Source: Chryseobacterium indologenes (GTDB lineage Bacteria; Bacteroidota; Bacteroidia; Flavobacteriales; Weeksellaceae). Taken from it: DNA of 64,000 nt. Position 1 is the stretch's first letter, and each line of letters starts with the position of its first letter. The stretch is from assembly GCF_001295265.1 (NCBI RefSeq), contig NZ_LJOD01000001.1:62001-126000 (forward strand), written 5' to 3'. The position numbers and the translations under genes were made by a program. The notes under the pieces were generated by a model. It saw only the letters and a list, made by a program, of their open reading frames with translations. It did no database searches and was not told the DNA's origin. Shown here piece by piece: positions 7,914 to 17,949 of this stretch.

Positions 7914-8937
7914 CTTATATAAATAGGATTCAATCCAAAATGAATCAAAATATCAACTTTACTAAACAATTTGATGATTGAAACCTAACTAACGTGAGTT
8001 TGGGTCAAGGAGTTTAAATGTAAAAGGCGTGAAGATGGAAGAAGGAGGCTGGAAGTTAATTTTAGTTATACGTATTGAAAGCCTCAAGAAAATCAAATTA
8101 AATAAAAGCAGATCAATTTTGCTCTTCATGACTTTCATAGCTTCCCTCTTCCATCATCCAGCTTCAAACCTGCATCTATCAAATATTCTTATCCCGAACT
8201 GAGGTTAACTATTTTACTGTAAACAACATTTCCACTAATAATTAGCGATAGATTTATACACTTCAATATCAATCCATACCATTAAGGACAATATATCTGT
8301 AGGAATAAGTTCCAAAACCGTATACACCTTAAAAACATCTAATACTCCCAATCTTCCACGATATCTTTTTTTGACGTTTGCTTTGATCATTAGATAGCAG
8401 TCAGCGAAAAAGTATTATTTACGTGTGAGAAAATCCATTTGGCGGTACAGTAAAATGAAAAATTTTGTTATTTCTGACTGTAAACTGCTGTATTCCTGGT
8501 TTTAATAATAAAGAAGTCAAAATAAAAAATCAAGCATTAAAATAATAGGCAGCCTTACTATTTTAAAAGCTAAATGATAGAAATTACAATTATTTTTAAT
8601 TTAATCAAAAAAACGAAAATTTAATTAATTATATTTTTTTTTGAGAAAATAAAAAAAAACAAAATAGAATAAAATATAGATAAAGTATTAAAAATTCTCT
8701 TTTAAAAATTGTTTTCTAAAAAAAACATCCGCTAAAAAAGAGTATGTTAATTAAAATCAATGTATTGATTTTAAGATTGTTACATATTGCCATTTTAAAA
8801 AAAATGTATACATTTATCACATATTGATGATTAAGTTATTAATAATAATGAAGATTTTCCATTTAAATCAAAATTACTTAGTCTTCAATAAAATAAGAAA
8901 TTTTTAATTTTTATCCAATTAACCAAAATCATATTTT
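7914..8937. other. Gene-free AT-rich leader before the giant gene
   Basis: No convincing coding region in 1,024 bases. It holds the 128-bp inverted-repeat element (8031-8158). From about 8560 onward it becomes extremely AT-rich, with many A and T runs. I found no good TANNTTTG box, so the start of transcription of the giant gene is unknown. Composition this extreme suggests foreign or silenced DNA. Confidence 0.6.
8031..8158. repeat. Imperfect inverted repeat with GGAAG-rich arms
   Basis: The 20-base arms at 8031-8050 and 8139-8158 are inverted copies matching at 17 of 20 positions, with an 88-base spacer. The arms are built from GATGGAAGA-like units, a purine pattern I associate with dispersed intergenic repeats in Chryseobacterium. 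It may be a small MITE-like or REP-like element. Confidence 0.5.
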
Positions 8938-11900
8938 ATGCCTTTTAGCACAGTAACACTCACAGACGGAAGAAAGTTTACAACAAAGCAAGAATTTGCC
9001 AGCTTTCTTGATCAGACAGCATATGACAATATTAAGACATTACTGCCATCTAATTATAAATTTAGTATGGATGTAATTGATCAACTAAAAACTGATAATA
9101 CAGGTCTTCTTAGCAGGGTAACAGAGGAACTGGGATTAAAAATAATCAGTGATATTACTCAGACTGAATTGAACACAATGAAACCCGAAACATTTCAATT
9201 ACTTCAGCAGTATATTCCAGCAACTAAGCTAACAGCTATACCGGTAGCGAAAATTGTAAGTCTTCTAGATTTTCCAAATCCTATCCGTAAATGGTCAATA
9301 AATATAGCCAAATGGCTCCCTGTTACTATAGCTAAGCAACTGAATATCTCTAATCCTACTGCCGGCTTTTTCTTTAATCTGGACAATAATGCACTCTCGC
9401 TTATAGCTCCAAAACACTTTAACCAGTTTGGCTTAGAAGTTTATAAGAATATTTTTGGCACAAGTTACACTCTTAATTCTTCAGGAGAGTATGTTTGGGA
9501 TTCTCCAAAGAAAAGTTTTAGAAGTTTTTCAAGCAGCCAGTTACAAAACATATTGCCAGCTGTATTGGATGATCTGATCAAATTATATGAAATGCCACCG
9601 ACAATTGACAGCCCTTTCAAAATAACCCAAGGAACAGGCTTATTAAAGAGGCTCACAAAGGCACAAGTATTAGCACTTTCCCCTGAGGCTTTGGCAAGAA
9701 CACATACTACACATTTCAAATATCTTTCTGCAACTGAACTTGCCGGCATATTGGCTGGTTTTTCAAAAGCTCAGCTTCATGTGCTTTCGTACAGCATTAT
9801 TAAAGAAGTTTTGGATGATAATGTTGCGCAGGCACTCGATAATCTGGGCAAGCTTAATGAATTTTTAAATAAAGTTACAACAAGAGAATTAACATATTTA
9901 TCTAATAGTTTTTTTAAAAAATCAGAACCTGTACTTACTAATGAACAGCATACATACTTAAATGGCCTTACAGTGGAAAATATAACTCCACCTTCCAGAC
10001 AGCTACGAGAAATGCTTGCTCTGATGGGACCGGGGGATGCCCGTAAAATGGGTACCGGAAGCTTTTTCAAAAAGATTGCACCTTGTATAGGTTATATTCC
10101 TGCAGCTTTTTTTAAAGGATTTACCGCTCAACAAGCAAAAGAACTTTCTCTGAATGCAGTAGCTAAATTGAGATACCCGCAGATTCAGGCTTTAGGAGAT
10201 CGGCTTCTGGAATTCACAGAAACTCAGATAAAGTTACTTAGCAGGAAACAATTGGCTGACATCAGCAAAAATATTGCCCCAAGGATATTAAGCAAATATG
10301 AAGATTTACAAATTCCGATTAACAGAATACAATTTCCAAAAGACGCAGAAGCTGCAGATTGGTTGTATAAGGAATTACAAAATCCTGCTCGAAGGGCAAA
10401 GAGCCTGATGAAAATAAAAAAAAGTCCGGTATTAACTAAAACATTGATTAAGTATCACTGGAATGATCTTTCTGCAGAACTTAAAGCTGCAGTAATTAGT
10501 GGATTGCTTGATAAAGATACTCCATTAAGCATATTCACTGAAGCACAATTGCTTAAACTCGACCACAAAACTGCAGCTGAACTCTTAAAATTAAAAGGGG
10601 GGCTTAGAGGATTTGCGAATAAGCTCGTAAAAATACCGGAGTATGGAATAAAAGTTCACAATACACTTATGAGAGGAGGCTTTTATCATGCAGGCTATGA
10701 AGCTTCGCCATGGAGATTTACGGGAGGCTCTGCAAACAAATACGATGCCCAGATATTTATTACTTTTGGTAAAGATTTTGGACAACAGTTGGATAGCCTG
10801 GCTTATGGCGTTAAAATGGCAGAGACAGTTCCTACACTGATCTATCACTACAATTCTGATTTGCGTGTACCAGAACTTGTTGATGTGGTCAATGGTCGTA
10901 AATCGGATGAGTATACTCTTCTTAATAATAAATCTAATATCAGAACATATATTCTTGGGCATGGTAATCCAGAACAGTTGACAATTGGAGGCATTGAATA
11001 TTATGAAGTTTATCAGGTAATAGAACAATTATGGGCTGTCCTTTCAATTGATTTTTCATCACAATCAATACCTATTGACTGGGCAAAAAGATATACCAAA
11101 TTAGCCATTTTAGGTTGTGAATTAGCAAATCCTCCGATTCAGAAAGATATGCAAGGAGGCATAATCCCACAACAGCCCGATTATTGGAATACCAATTTTG
11201 AACAATCATTTCTCGGAAAACTTAGCAAGGAGTTTTATTACGACCGAATGGGGCAATATCAAGATGGCAGATTAAAAATTTCTGCTTTTAAAGCTATTAC
11301 TAATACAGGTACTGGCGGCAAAACCAGGATAAAGGTATCCAACACAGTTGTAAATTCAAATGGTGAGGATAAAATTGTTGTTTCATGGGATAAGGACCAG
11401 CGTAAGATCGTGCGGGCTACAAGCAGGAGTATTAAAACACAAGCGATGGCACAAGCCCCACTGAATGCTTCTCATTTAGAGATAGATTTATCTGAAAATG
11501 AGCTGCATGAAAACTTTATACATGATTTAGCATCCGCTATTATAGACCCTCTTTCGCTAAATAATGCTTTAGGTGAGGATACCAGAGGTTTGGATGTACT
11601 TTCGTCCAAAAAAATTGATAATGAGGAAATAATGATAATGCAAAGAAATAATGAAGACGGTGACACAGCATCCACTTTTTACATATGGGATGTTAAGGCA
11701 CAAACTGATGAAAGTGCTATGGTGGAAAAGAATGAAATAGCAAGCATTATCCGGGCTTCAAAGGATCAGGAGACTCTGGCCTCGGAGAATGCAGTACAAC
11801 AATTAAAAATCCTGAAAAAAAACCGTGCTGAAATATCAGCTTTAACCGAAACATCTTTGGCACAAACTACCTTCTCGAGTATCAAAGCAAATGATATAAA

Positions 11901-14900
11901 AGAGATAAAAACACTTATAAACAGTTTGGGAGGAATAGTGGATACGAAAGAATTTAACAAGCTTAAGCCTGTCTATAATGATGATTACATCCAGACACTC
12001 CGGGCAATGGTAGTTACAGATACAAAAGAACGGAACGATTTAAATGGCAGAGCTGATAAGATATTTGAGGCAATTTCGGTCTTGACACCAGAAACTTCAA
12101 AAACATATCTTTCTGACAGAGGAATTGTAAAATGGGAGGGAAGTACAAAGATGACTGTATATGAAGATAAACTTAAAGTTGCATTATCTGATACAGATAT
12201 AACAGCAAGATTGAAAGTTATTGGAGCTTTACTTCATCTGAATAAAACGGATGGGCAGCTATTGACAGATGCATTGATTAAATCAGCTGACTCTGATGTA
12301 AAACAGTTTGGAAAAGAAATAAATTCTCAGCGACAGACTATTGAAACCACTAAGTCAGGTTTGGCTCCGGATGTTATCGAAAAGGGGGCACAAGCGCTGA
12401 ATGTTTATTTTCTGGCTACAGGTATTGCGGGTTTAATCAAAGACTGGAATACTATATCTGCAACGGAAAAAGGAATTGATCTTACTCTCATTACCGGTAA
12501 TGCATTGGCAAGTGTAGCTAACCTCGTCGTCATCAAATCTTTACAAAAAAGTATGTCAACTATGCTTTCTGCAGGCATGAAGCCAGGCAGGGGCATTTTG
12601 ACCATGCAAAAAATCTTAATTGGTCTTGACTTTGCTCTAGCAGGTTTTACAATGGCCTCTATTGGCTTACAGTGGGACGATTTTTGGAGGAGCGGGCTAG
12701 GAACAAACAGCTATATTTATAAATCTCTTGTAGCTAATACAGTTAACACCGTTGTTTTTACAGCAGCAGGGCTGGCTGTAAGCGGAGCTGTATTAGGAGT
12801 CTCTCTAAGTACAGCAATTGCAGGTACAGCAATTGGTACCGTAGCAGCTTCAGCAGGACCAATAGGCTTGGCTATTGCGGCAGCTTCAATAATCGTTGGT
12901 GGAATAGCACAGGGAGCCATCCTATTAAATGAGTATGGTAACTATTACAGGGATACAGGAGATAAAGTAGAACAATTTTTCGCATCATGGATCGGTATTG
13001 AGACGTTAGCTACAAAAAAAGCCAGAATTCTCAAAGCCGCTGCAGATTCGGCTTCGGCTTACCAGACCATACTCAACAACGATTGGGCTGGAACAAAAGA
13101 CTACCTCGCAAAATATTATGCAAAACAAGGGTATGAAAAGATATTTTATCGCGATAAAAGCTTTGCGGTGGTATCTTTGACCCGATGTACTGGTGATACA
13201 CGCAACCCTGATGTTCGGGATGGGTTTATAAAAGTTTACGATAGTATTTTAAATGTGAGAGAATTAGCCGGGGAAATTATAAATGAGCCTACATCAACAG
13301 AAGGGATTTATGGATATGCCTTCATTAATTTGGGAAATGAAATTCCCGAGACAGATCAATATATTGTAAGAGGACACCCTGATAAAAATAACCTGTTCGA
13401 TATAAGAAATGCTTCAGTTTGGGAAATCATCGGAGGAAAGGGTGATGATCAGTTTATTTTTGATCAACATTCACGGGTAAATAATATTCTTGCCAAAGAA
13501 GGGAAAAATACAATTATTTGGGATGCAAATGAGTCATCTATTGTACTTAAAACCAAAGATGCTGAACAGCCTGATTCTTTTATTTTCCTAACGAATTCAT
13601 ACACAACCAATTTTTTTATGGCTGATGTTAAAATTGTGATTTATAACGCCAAAGATGTTGATATACAGGATGCTCCAAATGATGCAGTGTTTGATATAAG
13701 TGGCATTACAGGTGCCAGATTGAAAATACGGGGAGGTGAAGGCTCCAATATCTATATCCTTAGAGAAGGTAATGAAATTATTTGCCGCGGTAATGACAAT
13801 TTATTTTGGGATGGGAAAGGGAATGTCCAAGTTAGCTTTGAAGCCATTAGTTGGAAAAATACTCAGCTCATAAGCATAGATCTTTCCAGCGCTCCTGACT
13901 TGGTAAAAGCTTATAAAACAGATAATAGCTTAATAATAAGCTGCAAAGAAAAGAAAATTACAATTCATGGGATTTACCTGCAAAATGGAACGATTGATAT
14001 TTCAAAATCCCTTATTTTTATGGGTGTTGATAAGGTTCCATTCAGTTTAAGCAGCTTATCTGTCATGAGTGCAACACCTACATTACTTGCCAATCTGCCT
14101 AAAACCTTTTTATTAAGTAACAGGTCTGGGGGCACTTCTGGTGCTGCAAAGTTATTAACATCAGATCAGGGCATAAATACATATAATTTTTCTAAAAATG
14201 CAGGTCAATTTAAATTAGACTTTTATACATCGCATTTTAACCAACTGCTACTGGAATCACCTAAAGATGCTCTTCGGTATAAGAAAAGTGGTTCTGATCT
14301 CATCATAGAATGTAAAGACCAGGAGCTTTCTTTATTCATTAATGGCTATTACTCAGATCTCCATAGCGAAGGTCTGCTTAAATTATGGATAAAATCTCCG
14401 GATGATCCATATGCTCAAACCTATGAAGTTATGCTTCCTGATCAGGAAGATCTTGTGGAAAATACTTTCGTGCCTGTTGAGAATACATCTTCCCATGTAA
14501 GTTTACCATTTATTTCTCCTAAGGAAATTATTGATCTGAACAGCCTAACCTCAGATTCACAGATATTAATTACCAACTTCCAGAATTCCAACACCGAATT
14601 GCATATTTCTATCCCAGAGTGGGCAGACAGTACAAGAGTTATTCAGTGCCAGCGTGGTAATGATTTAGGATTATATTTAGCGGATCATGAAGAAGCCGGA
14701 GTAAAAGGAAATACGTCACCGATATTGTATATAAGAGATTTCTTTAAAAGTGAAAATACAAAGCATTCCATATTTTTACATCAGAATCAATACCAAATAC
14801 AATTACCTTCTTCACTTGATATACCCAATGATAATAAAAGCAATATGTGCAATCTTTCTCTTAACAAAGAGTTTAAAGCTGCATTCAGCTATCCCGGAGA

Positions 14901-17634
14901 AATTCATTATTACAAAATTAACATAGCTAATACTTCTGCAAATAAGGATCAAAAATATATTGTAGGTATTACAATGTTCGAAGGAGATTGTGATTTACAG
15001 CTTTTAGTTTCCGATCCTATAAGTACGGTTTCTGCACACAATGACAGCCTCTATTTTCCTGAACCCAATCAAAAAAGTATAGAAACTAACCTCAAACAAG
15101 CTTATGTAAAAGTTTATTTACGTGAAGGAATCCCCTTTGAAAGGTGTATTTATACACTTCAATTGATTGCTAAACAAAGTGTTGATACGAAGATTGTTCA
15201 ATCTCAGGCTGAGCTTGATTTGGTACCGAATATCACTTTATTACCAATTTCAGTTACAAGATTCATCAGCACCTCTGAAAGAGAGAGAAATGATGTGACA
15301 CATTATGCTGCAGCAAATGGAACCGGAAGTAAAGATATCTTTGCTATTGACCTTAAGAAAGGTGGCCCGGAATGGACAATTGAAAGTGCTGCGGAACTTA
15401 TTCTGGAAAACACACCTTATTTCATCGATTGGACAATTGTTTCAGCAGGCCCGGATATGGGACTATGTGCTACATTTTACGAGACCAGTGAAGAACAAAA
15501 AACTGTACGCATTGAAAAGATAGTATGGATGAAAGATTTTAATATCAACCTTATACAGAGGAATCTTATAATGACACTTAAAAGACAGGATGCGCCCGAG
15601 CTGAGATTCAAGCTTCCCGTATTCGATAAAAAAAGCAGTTATTTTATCTTACCTTTTGCTGATACTGCCCTGCTCGGTCCCGGAAAATTTATGATGGATC
15701 TGGATATTTACAGTGATACACCTGTTACAATATTCATCCCGCTTGATTTATTTCAAGATTTGAAAATTATAGATATTTCATCTGAAAACATTACAAACTG
15801 TATATTATTTGCCGGCAATACAAGGTATTCGGGTTATGACCTATATATAGAAAACACTAAGCAAACATTATACATTAGAAATTATTACCGTAATCCTTCA
15901 ATAATACGATTTTCTATCGTTGATAATATAGCGGGAACTACTAGTCCGGATGACCGTCAATTGATCATGCTTCCCTCATCCTTTAAAGATTCTATAAGCA
16001 GTTATCTTACTTTAAGCAATAATAAAGAGATAGTACAGTTGCTAGTACCAGGCCTTATTGAAGGGCTTATCAACAGTGTTGAAAACCCCGGACCTGGTTT
16101 AGATCTGATTCGATATTTAATCGGAAATGAATCCAGCGTGTGTAACACTTCAAGTTCTGCTTTGACCAAATATCTTAAAATGCATGGGATTCCTTACCTG
16201 TCCCCATTAGATTCTACAATTATATTTGATGATTTAGAATATAATGGAAATGCCATAATATCAGACTCTACAAGGAAAGCCTACAGAGCCGCAGTTTTAC
16301 TGAACAAAGCATCAAGAGGAACAATGTCGGAAGCGGAACTTAAAAAAGCTATTCACATTAAAGACTTTGAATATCTTCATAATTTATGGCTGCAGACAGA
16401 TGACGCTGCAAGATATGCTGTTATTTTATTTAAGCAGGGAGTGGATACCGCTCATATAGCTGCGGGGTATATATTGCAATTGAGTGTGGCACAAATGATC
16501 ACTTATAAAGAAAAAATGAAAGATACTTTTGTGAATAATGAAGATTTCTATCGTTATGCATCTCTTATTTCTTCTTTTGCAGCCGAGCTATATCACAAAG
16601 TATTCAACAAAGAGATGGCTCCCATGATTGTTGGTTCAAGTATGAGTGAGAAAGACAAAAAACTTTTACGTGCAGGTATTGCTGCAAATGGATATTTATC
16701 TGCCCGAACTGAAGCATTGGCTTCTGATATGGAACAAATGTCCTTTATTCCCAATGATATTCTGATGCTCAGCCAATTACGTGATCTGAACTGGAATTCA
16801 GGTTGGAGGCCATCTCAGGCATTAAAGCTTCTTAAAGAAGGAGTTTCTGCTCAGGATCTTATGGATTCTATTGCTAACCGAACACAATATGAAAGCGGCA
16901 ATAGAAATCACCTTATTACCATTACAACTTCAACAGATTGGGTAAGCCGGCAAGGAGTTTATCATATTACGGAACCAGTATCTTTATCTGACTGGCCCTC
17001 GAATGATCCGTGGAAATTAAATGCAGGAGGAAATGATCTGCAAAAGGGAACCATCACAGGACTGGGGGGAGTATCACCGGCTCCTGATGATTATGAATCG
17101 TTACAAAAGAGAGGCAATTTCCTTTTGTATATGATTAAAGACCGAAATTATCCGTCAGATTTCTTAAAGATGGAAACTATTATGATTTCATATGCAAGAT
17201 CTACGGTTGATAATATGATTGATGGTATAAATGACCTAAATCAAACCAGTGAAATTAATGCATGGCGCCCAGTTACGCATTATGATAAGGATGGGAAGCC
17301 TGTTGATATTCATTTTGATGGGAACCAGAGTATTACTTTTGAATTCAAACATAAAATTATTCTGACTGCCCTCCATTTATACACCAAGATAGAGAGAGCG
17401 TCACAGCGATTTAGCAAATACCGTGTGGAAGTATATAAACAGGAAAGTAAAAGTTGGGTAAATGTAACGCCTAATTCATTCGTAGAAGAGTACTCAAGTA
17501 GTGTTGCTAATCTTAATATTCCGATCGATACAAGCGGAATACCTTATGCATCGTACCGACTTGTGGGTGAAAAAGGACATTATGATTGGGATAGATGGAT
17601 CCTTGAAGTTACTTTTGATACTGCAGGAATATAG
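8938..17634 (+). CDS. Giant LCT/MARTX-like toxin with C80 protease domain
   Basis: A 2,898-residue protein with no signal peptide. Residues 1-590 are helical with a recurring [FL][ST]xxQhxxLS motif (near 239, 275, 395, 426, 534). Residues 590-818 match the C80 autoprocessing protease: DAQIFITF near 603, YILGHGN with His675, AILGCEL with Cys727, ending IVVSWD like the MARTX CPD. Residues 1150-1335 hold long Ala/Gly-rich hydrophobic stretches like the TcdA/TcdB/Mcf pore region. A beta-rich part has RTX-like GGKGDD (1499-1504) and GGEG (1599-1602). A PPC-like domain lies about 1972-2082, a helical part about 2300-2600, and an F5/8-type C domain about 2760-2898. Known C80 toxins are cleaved after host inositol hexakisphosphate binding and release their cargo. 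A toxin role here is inference; the secretion route is unknown. Confidence 0.85.
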   Translation: MPFSTVTLTDGRKFTTKQEFASFLDQTAYDNIKTLLPSNYKFSMDVIDQLKTDNTGLLSRVTEELGLKIISDITQTELNTMKPETFQLLQQYIPATKLTAIPVAKIVSLLDFPNPIRKWSINIAKWLPVTIAKQLNISNPTAGFFFNLDNNALSLIAPKHFNQFGLEVYKNIFGTSYTLNSSGEYVWDSPKKSFRSFSSSQLQNILPAVLDDLIKLYEMPPTIDSPFKITQGTGLLKRLTKAQVLALSPEALARTHTTHFKYLSATELAGILAGFSKAQLHVLSYSIIKEVLDDNVAQALDNLGKLNEFLNKVTTRELTYLSNSFFKKSEPVLTNEQHTYLNGLTVENITPPSRQLREMLALMGPGDARKMGTGSFFKKIAPCIGYIPAAFFKGFTAQQAKELSLNAVAKLRYPQIQALGDRLLEFTETQIKLLSRKQLADISKNIAPRILSKYEDLQIPINRIQFPKDAEAADWLYKELQNPARRAKSLMKIKKSPVLTKTLIKYHWNDLSAELKAAVISGLLDKDTPLSIFTEAQLLKLDHKTAAELLKLKGGLRGFANKLVKIPEYGIKVHNTLMRGGFYHAGYEASPWRFTGGSANKYDAQIFITFGKDFGQQLDSLAYGVKMAETVPTLIYHYNSDLRVPELVDVVNGRKSDEYTLLNNKSNIRTYILGHGNPEQLTIGGIEYYEVYQVIEQLWAVLSIDFSSQSIPIDWAKRYTKLAILGCELANPPIQKDMQGGIIPQQPDYWNTNFEQSFLGKLSKEFYYDRMGQYQDGRLKISAFKAITNTGTGGKTRIKVSNTVVNSNGEDKIVVSWDKDQRKIVRATSRSIKTQAMAQAPLNASHLEIDLSENELHENFIHDLASAIIDPLSLNNALGEDTRGLDVLSSKKIDNEEIMIMQRNNEDGDTASTFYIWDVKAQTDESAMVEKNEIASIIRASKDQETLASENAVQQLKILKKNRAEISALTETSLAQTTFSSIKANDIKEIKTLINSLGGIVDTKEFNKLKPVYNDDYIQTLRAMVVTDTKERNDLNGRADKIFEAISVLTPETSKTYLSDRGIVKWEGSTKMTVYEDKLKVALSDTDITARLKVIGALLHLNKTDGQLLTDALIKSADSDVKQFGKEINSQRQTIETTKSGLAPDVIEKGAQALNVYFLATGIAGLIKDWNTISATEKGIDLTLITGNALASVANLVVIKSLQKSMSTMLSAGMKPGRGILTMQKILIGLDFALAGFTMASIGLQWDDFWRSGLGTNSYIYKSLVANTVNTVVFTAAGLAVSGAVLGVSLSTAIAGTAIGTVAASAGPIGLAIAAASIIVGGIAQGAILLNEYGNYYRDTGDKVEQFFASWIGIETLATKKARILKAAADSASAYQTILNNDWAGTKDYLAKYYAKQGYEKIFYRDKSFAVVSLTRCTGDTRNPDVRDGFIKVYDSILNVRELAGEIINEPTSTEGIYGYAFINLGNEIPETDQYIVRGHPDKNNLFDIRNASVWEIIGGKGDDQFIFDQHSRVNNILAKEGKNTIIWDANESSIVLKTKDAEQPDSFIFLTNSYTTNFFMADVKIVIYNAKDVDIQDAPNDAVFDISGITGARLKIRGGEGSNIYILREGNEIICRGNDNLFWDGKGNVQVSFEAISWKNTQLISIDLSSAPDLVKAYKTDNSLIISCKEKKITIHGIYLQNGTIDISKSLIFMGVDKVPFSLSSLSVMSATPTLLANLPKTFLLSNRSGGTSGAAKLLTSDQGINTYNFSKNAGQFKLDFYTSHFNQLLLESPKDALRYKKSGSDLIIECKDQELSLFINGYYSDLHSEGLLKLWIKSPDDPYAQTYEVMLPDQEDLVENTFVPVENTSSHVSLPFISPKEIIDLNSLTSDSQILITNFQNSNTELHISIPEWADSTRVIQCQRGNDLGLYLADHEEAGVKGNTSPILYIRDFFKSENTKHSIFLHQNQYQIQLPSSLDIPNDNKSNMCNLSLNKEFKAAFSYPGEIHYYKINIANTSANKDQKYIVGITMFEGDCDLQLLVSDPISTVSAHNDSLYFPEPNQKSIETNLKQAYVKVYLREGIPFERCIYTLQLIAKQSVDTKIVQSQAELDLVPNITLLPISVTRFISTSERERNDVTHYAAANGTGSKDIFAIDLKKGGPEWTIESAAELILENTPYFIDWTIVSAGPDMGLCATFYETSEEQKTVRIEKIVWMKDFNINLIQRNLIMTLKRQDAPELRFKLPVFDKKSSYFILPFADTALLGPGKFMMDLDIYSDTPVTIFIPLDLFQDLKIIDISSENITNCILFAGNTRYSGYDLYIENTKQTLYIRNYYRNPSIIRFSIVDNIAGTTSPDDRQLIMLPSSFKDSISSYLTLSNNKEIVQLLVPGLIEGLINSVENPGPGLDLIRYLIGNESSVCNTSSSALTKYLKMHGIPYLSPLDSTIIFDDLEYNGNAIISDSTRKAYRAAVLLNKASRGTMSEAELKKAIHIKDFEYLHNLWLQTDDAARYAVILFKQGVDTAHIAAGYILQLSVAQMITYKEKMKDTFVNNEDFYRYASLISSFAAELYHKVFNKEMAPMIVGSSMSEKDKKLLRAGIAANGYLSARTEALASDMEQMSFIPNDILMLSQLRDLNWNSGWRPSQALKLLKEGVSAQDLMDSIANRTQYESGNRNHLITITTSTDWVSRQGVYHITEPVSLSDWPSNDPWKLNAGGNDLQKGTITGLGGVSPAPDDYESLQKRGNFLLYMIKDRNYPSDFLKMETIMISYARSTVDNMIDGINDLNQTSEINAWRPVTHYDKDGKPVDIHFDGNQSITFEFKHKIILTALHLYTKIERASQRFSKYRVEVYKQESKSWVNVTPNSFVEEYSSSVANLNIPIDTSGIPYASYRLVGEKGHYDWDRWILEVTFDTAGI

Positions 17635-17845
17635 CTGAAAATGTGTATAAAATATAGTGGTTTAACTTGTACGTAAAAAAAGTATGACTAAACGATATAA
17701 CAATAGACATAGCCGGACTATTTGCTTTTATAAAACAGATACCACAGTTCTTACATTTAAATCGACGTTTTCCATTTTGCTTTCTCAAAGAAATTATATT
17801 CAAGCTTTTGCGGCTCCAACAATGATTTTTTGAATTTTCAGACAT
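17634..17845 (-). pseudogene. IS transposase remnant (zinc-ribbon N-terminus)
   Basis: From the ATG at 17845 on the minus strand, the first 40 residues read as a transposase zinc ribbon: KNHCWSRKSLN, then RKQNGKRRFKCKNCGICF, similar to the start of IS1/IS1595-type enzymes. The pattern then dissolves into unrelated hydrophobic sequence and the frame stops near 17609, inside the end of the toxin gene. The first CxxC pair has lost a cysteine. No catalytic domain remains. A perfect hairpin lies directly beside its start. Confidence 0.5.
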
Positions 17846-17846
17846 T

Positions 17847-17885
17847 AAAAGTTTATTGAAACAAGTTCAATAAACTTTTTTTATC
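17847..17885. terminator. Perfect 14-bp hairpin terminator
   Basis: The arms at 17847-17860 and 17866-17879 pair perfectly around a 5-base loop, with A run before and T run after, so it can terminate both ways. It is the best candidate for the end of the toxin transcript. It also abuts the transposase remnant and might derive from that IS element. Confidence 0.7.
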
Positions 17886-17949
17886 ATTAGTAATAATCGG
17901 TACTACAAAGAATTTCACCAACTATTTTTGACTATTTAACCTATTTTTT

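Noticed and set aside
13381..13750. A true RTX calcium-binding repeat block with type I secretion
   Set aside because: Only two degenerate GGxG units are seen, with no tandem nonapeptides and no T1SS genes nearby.
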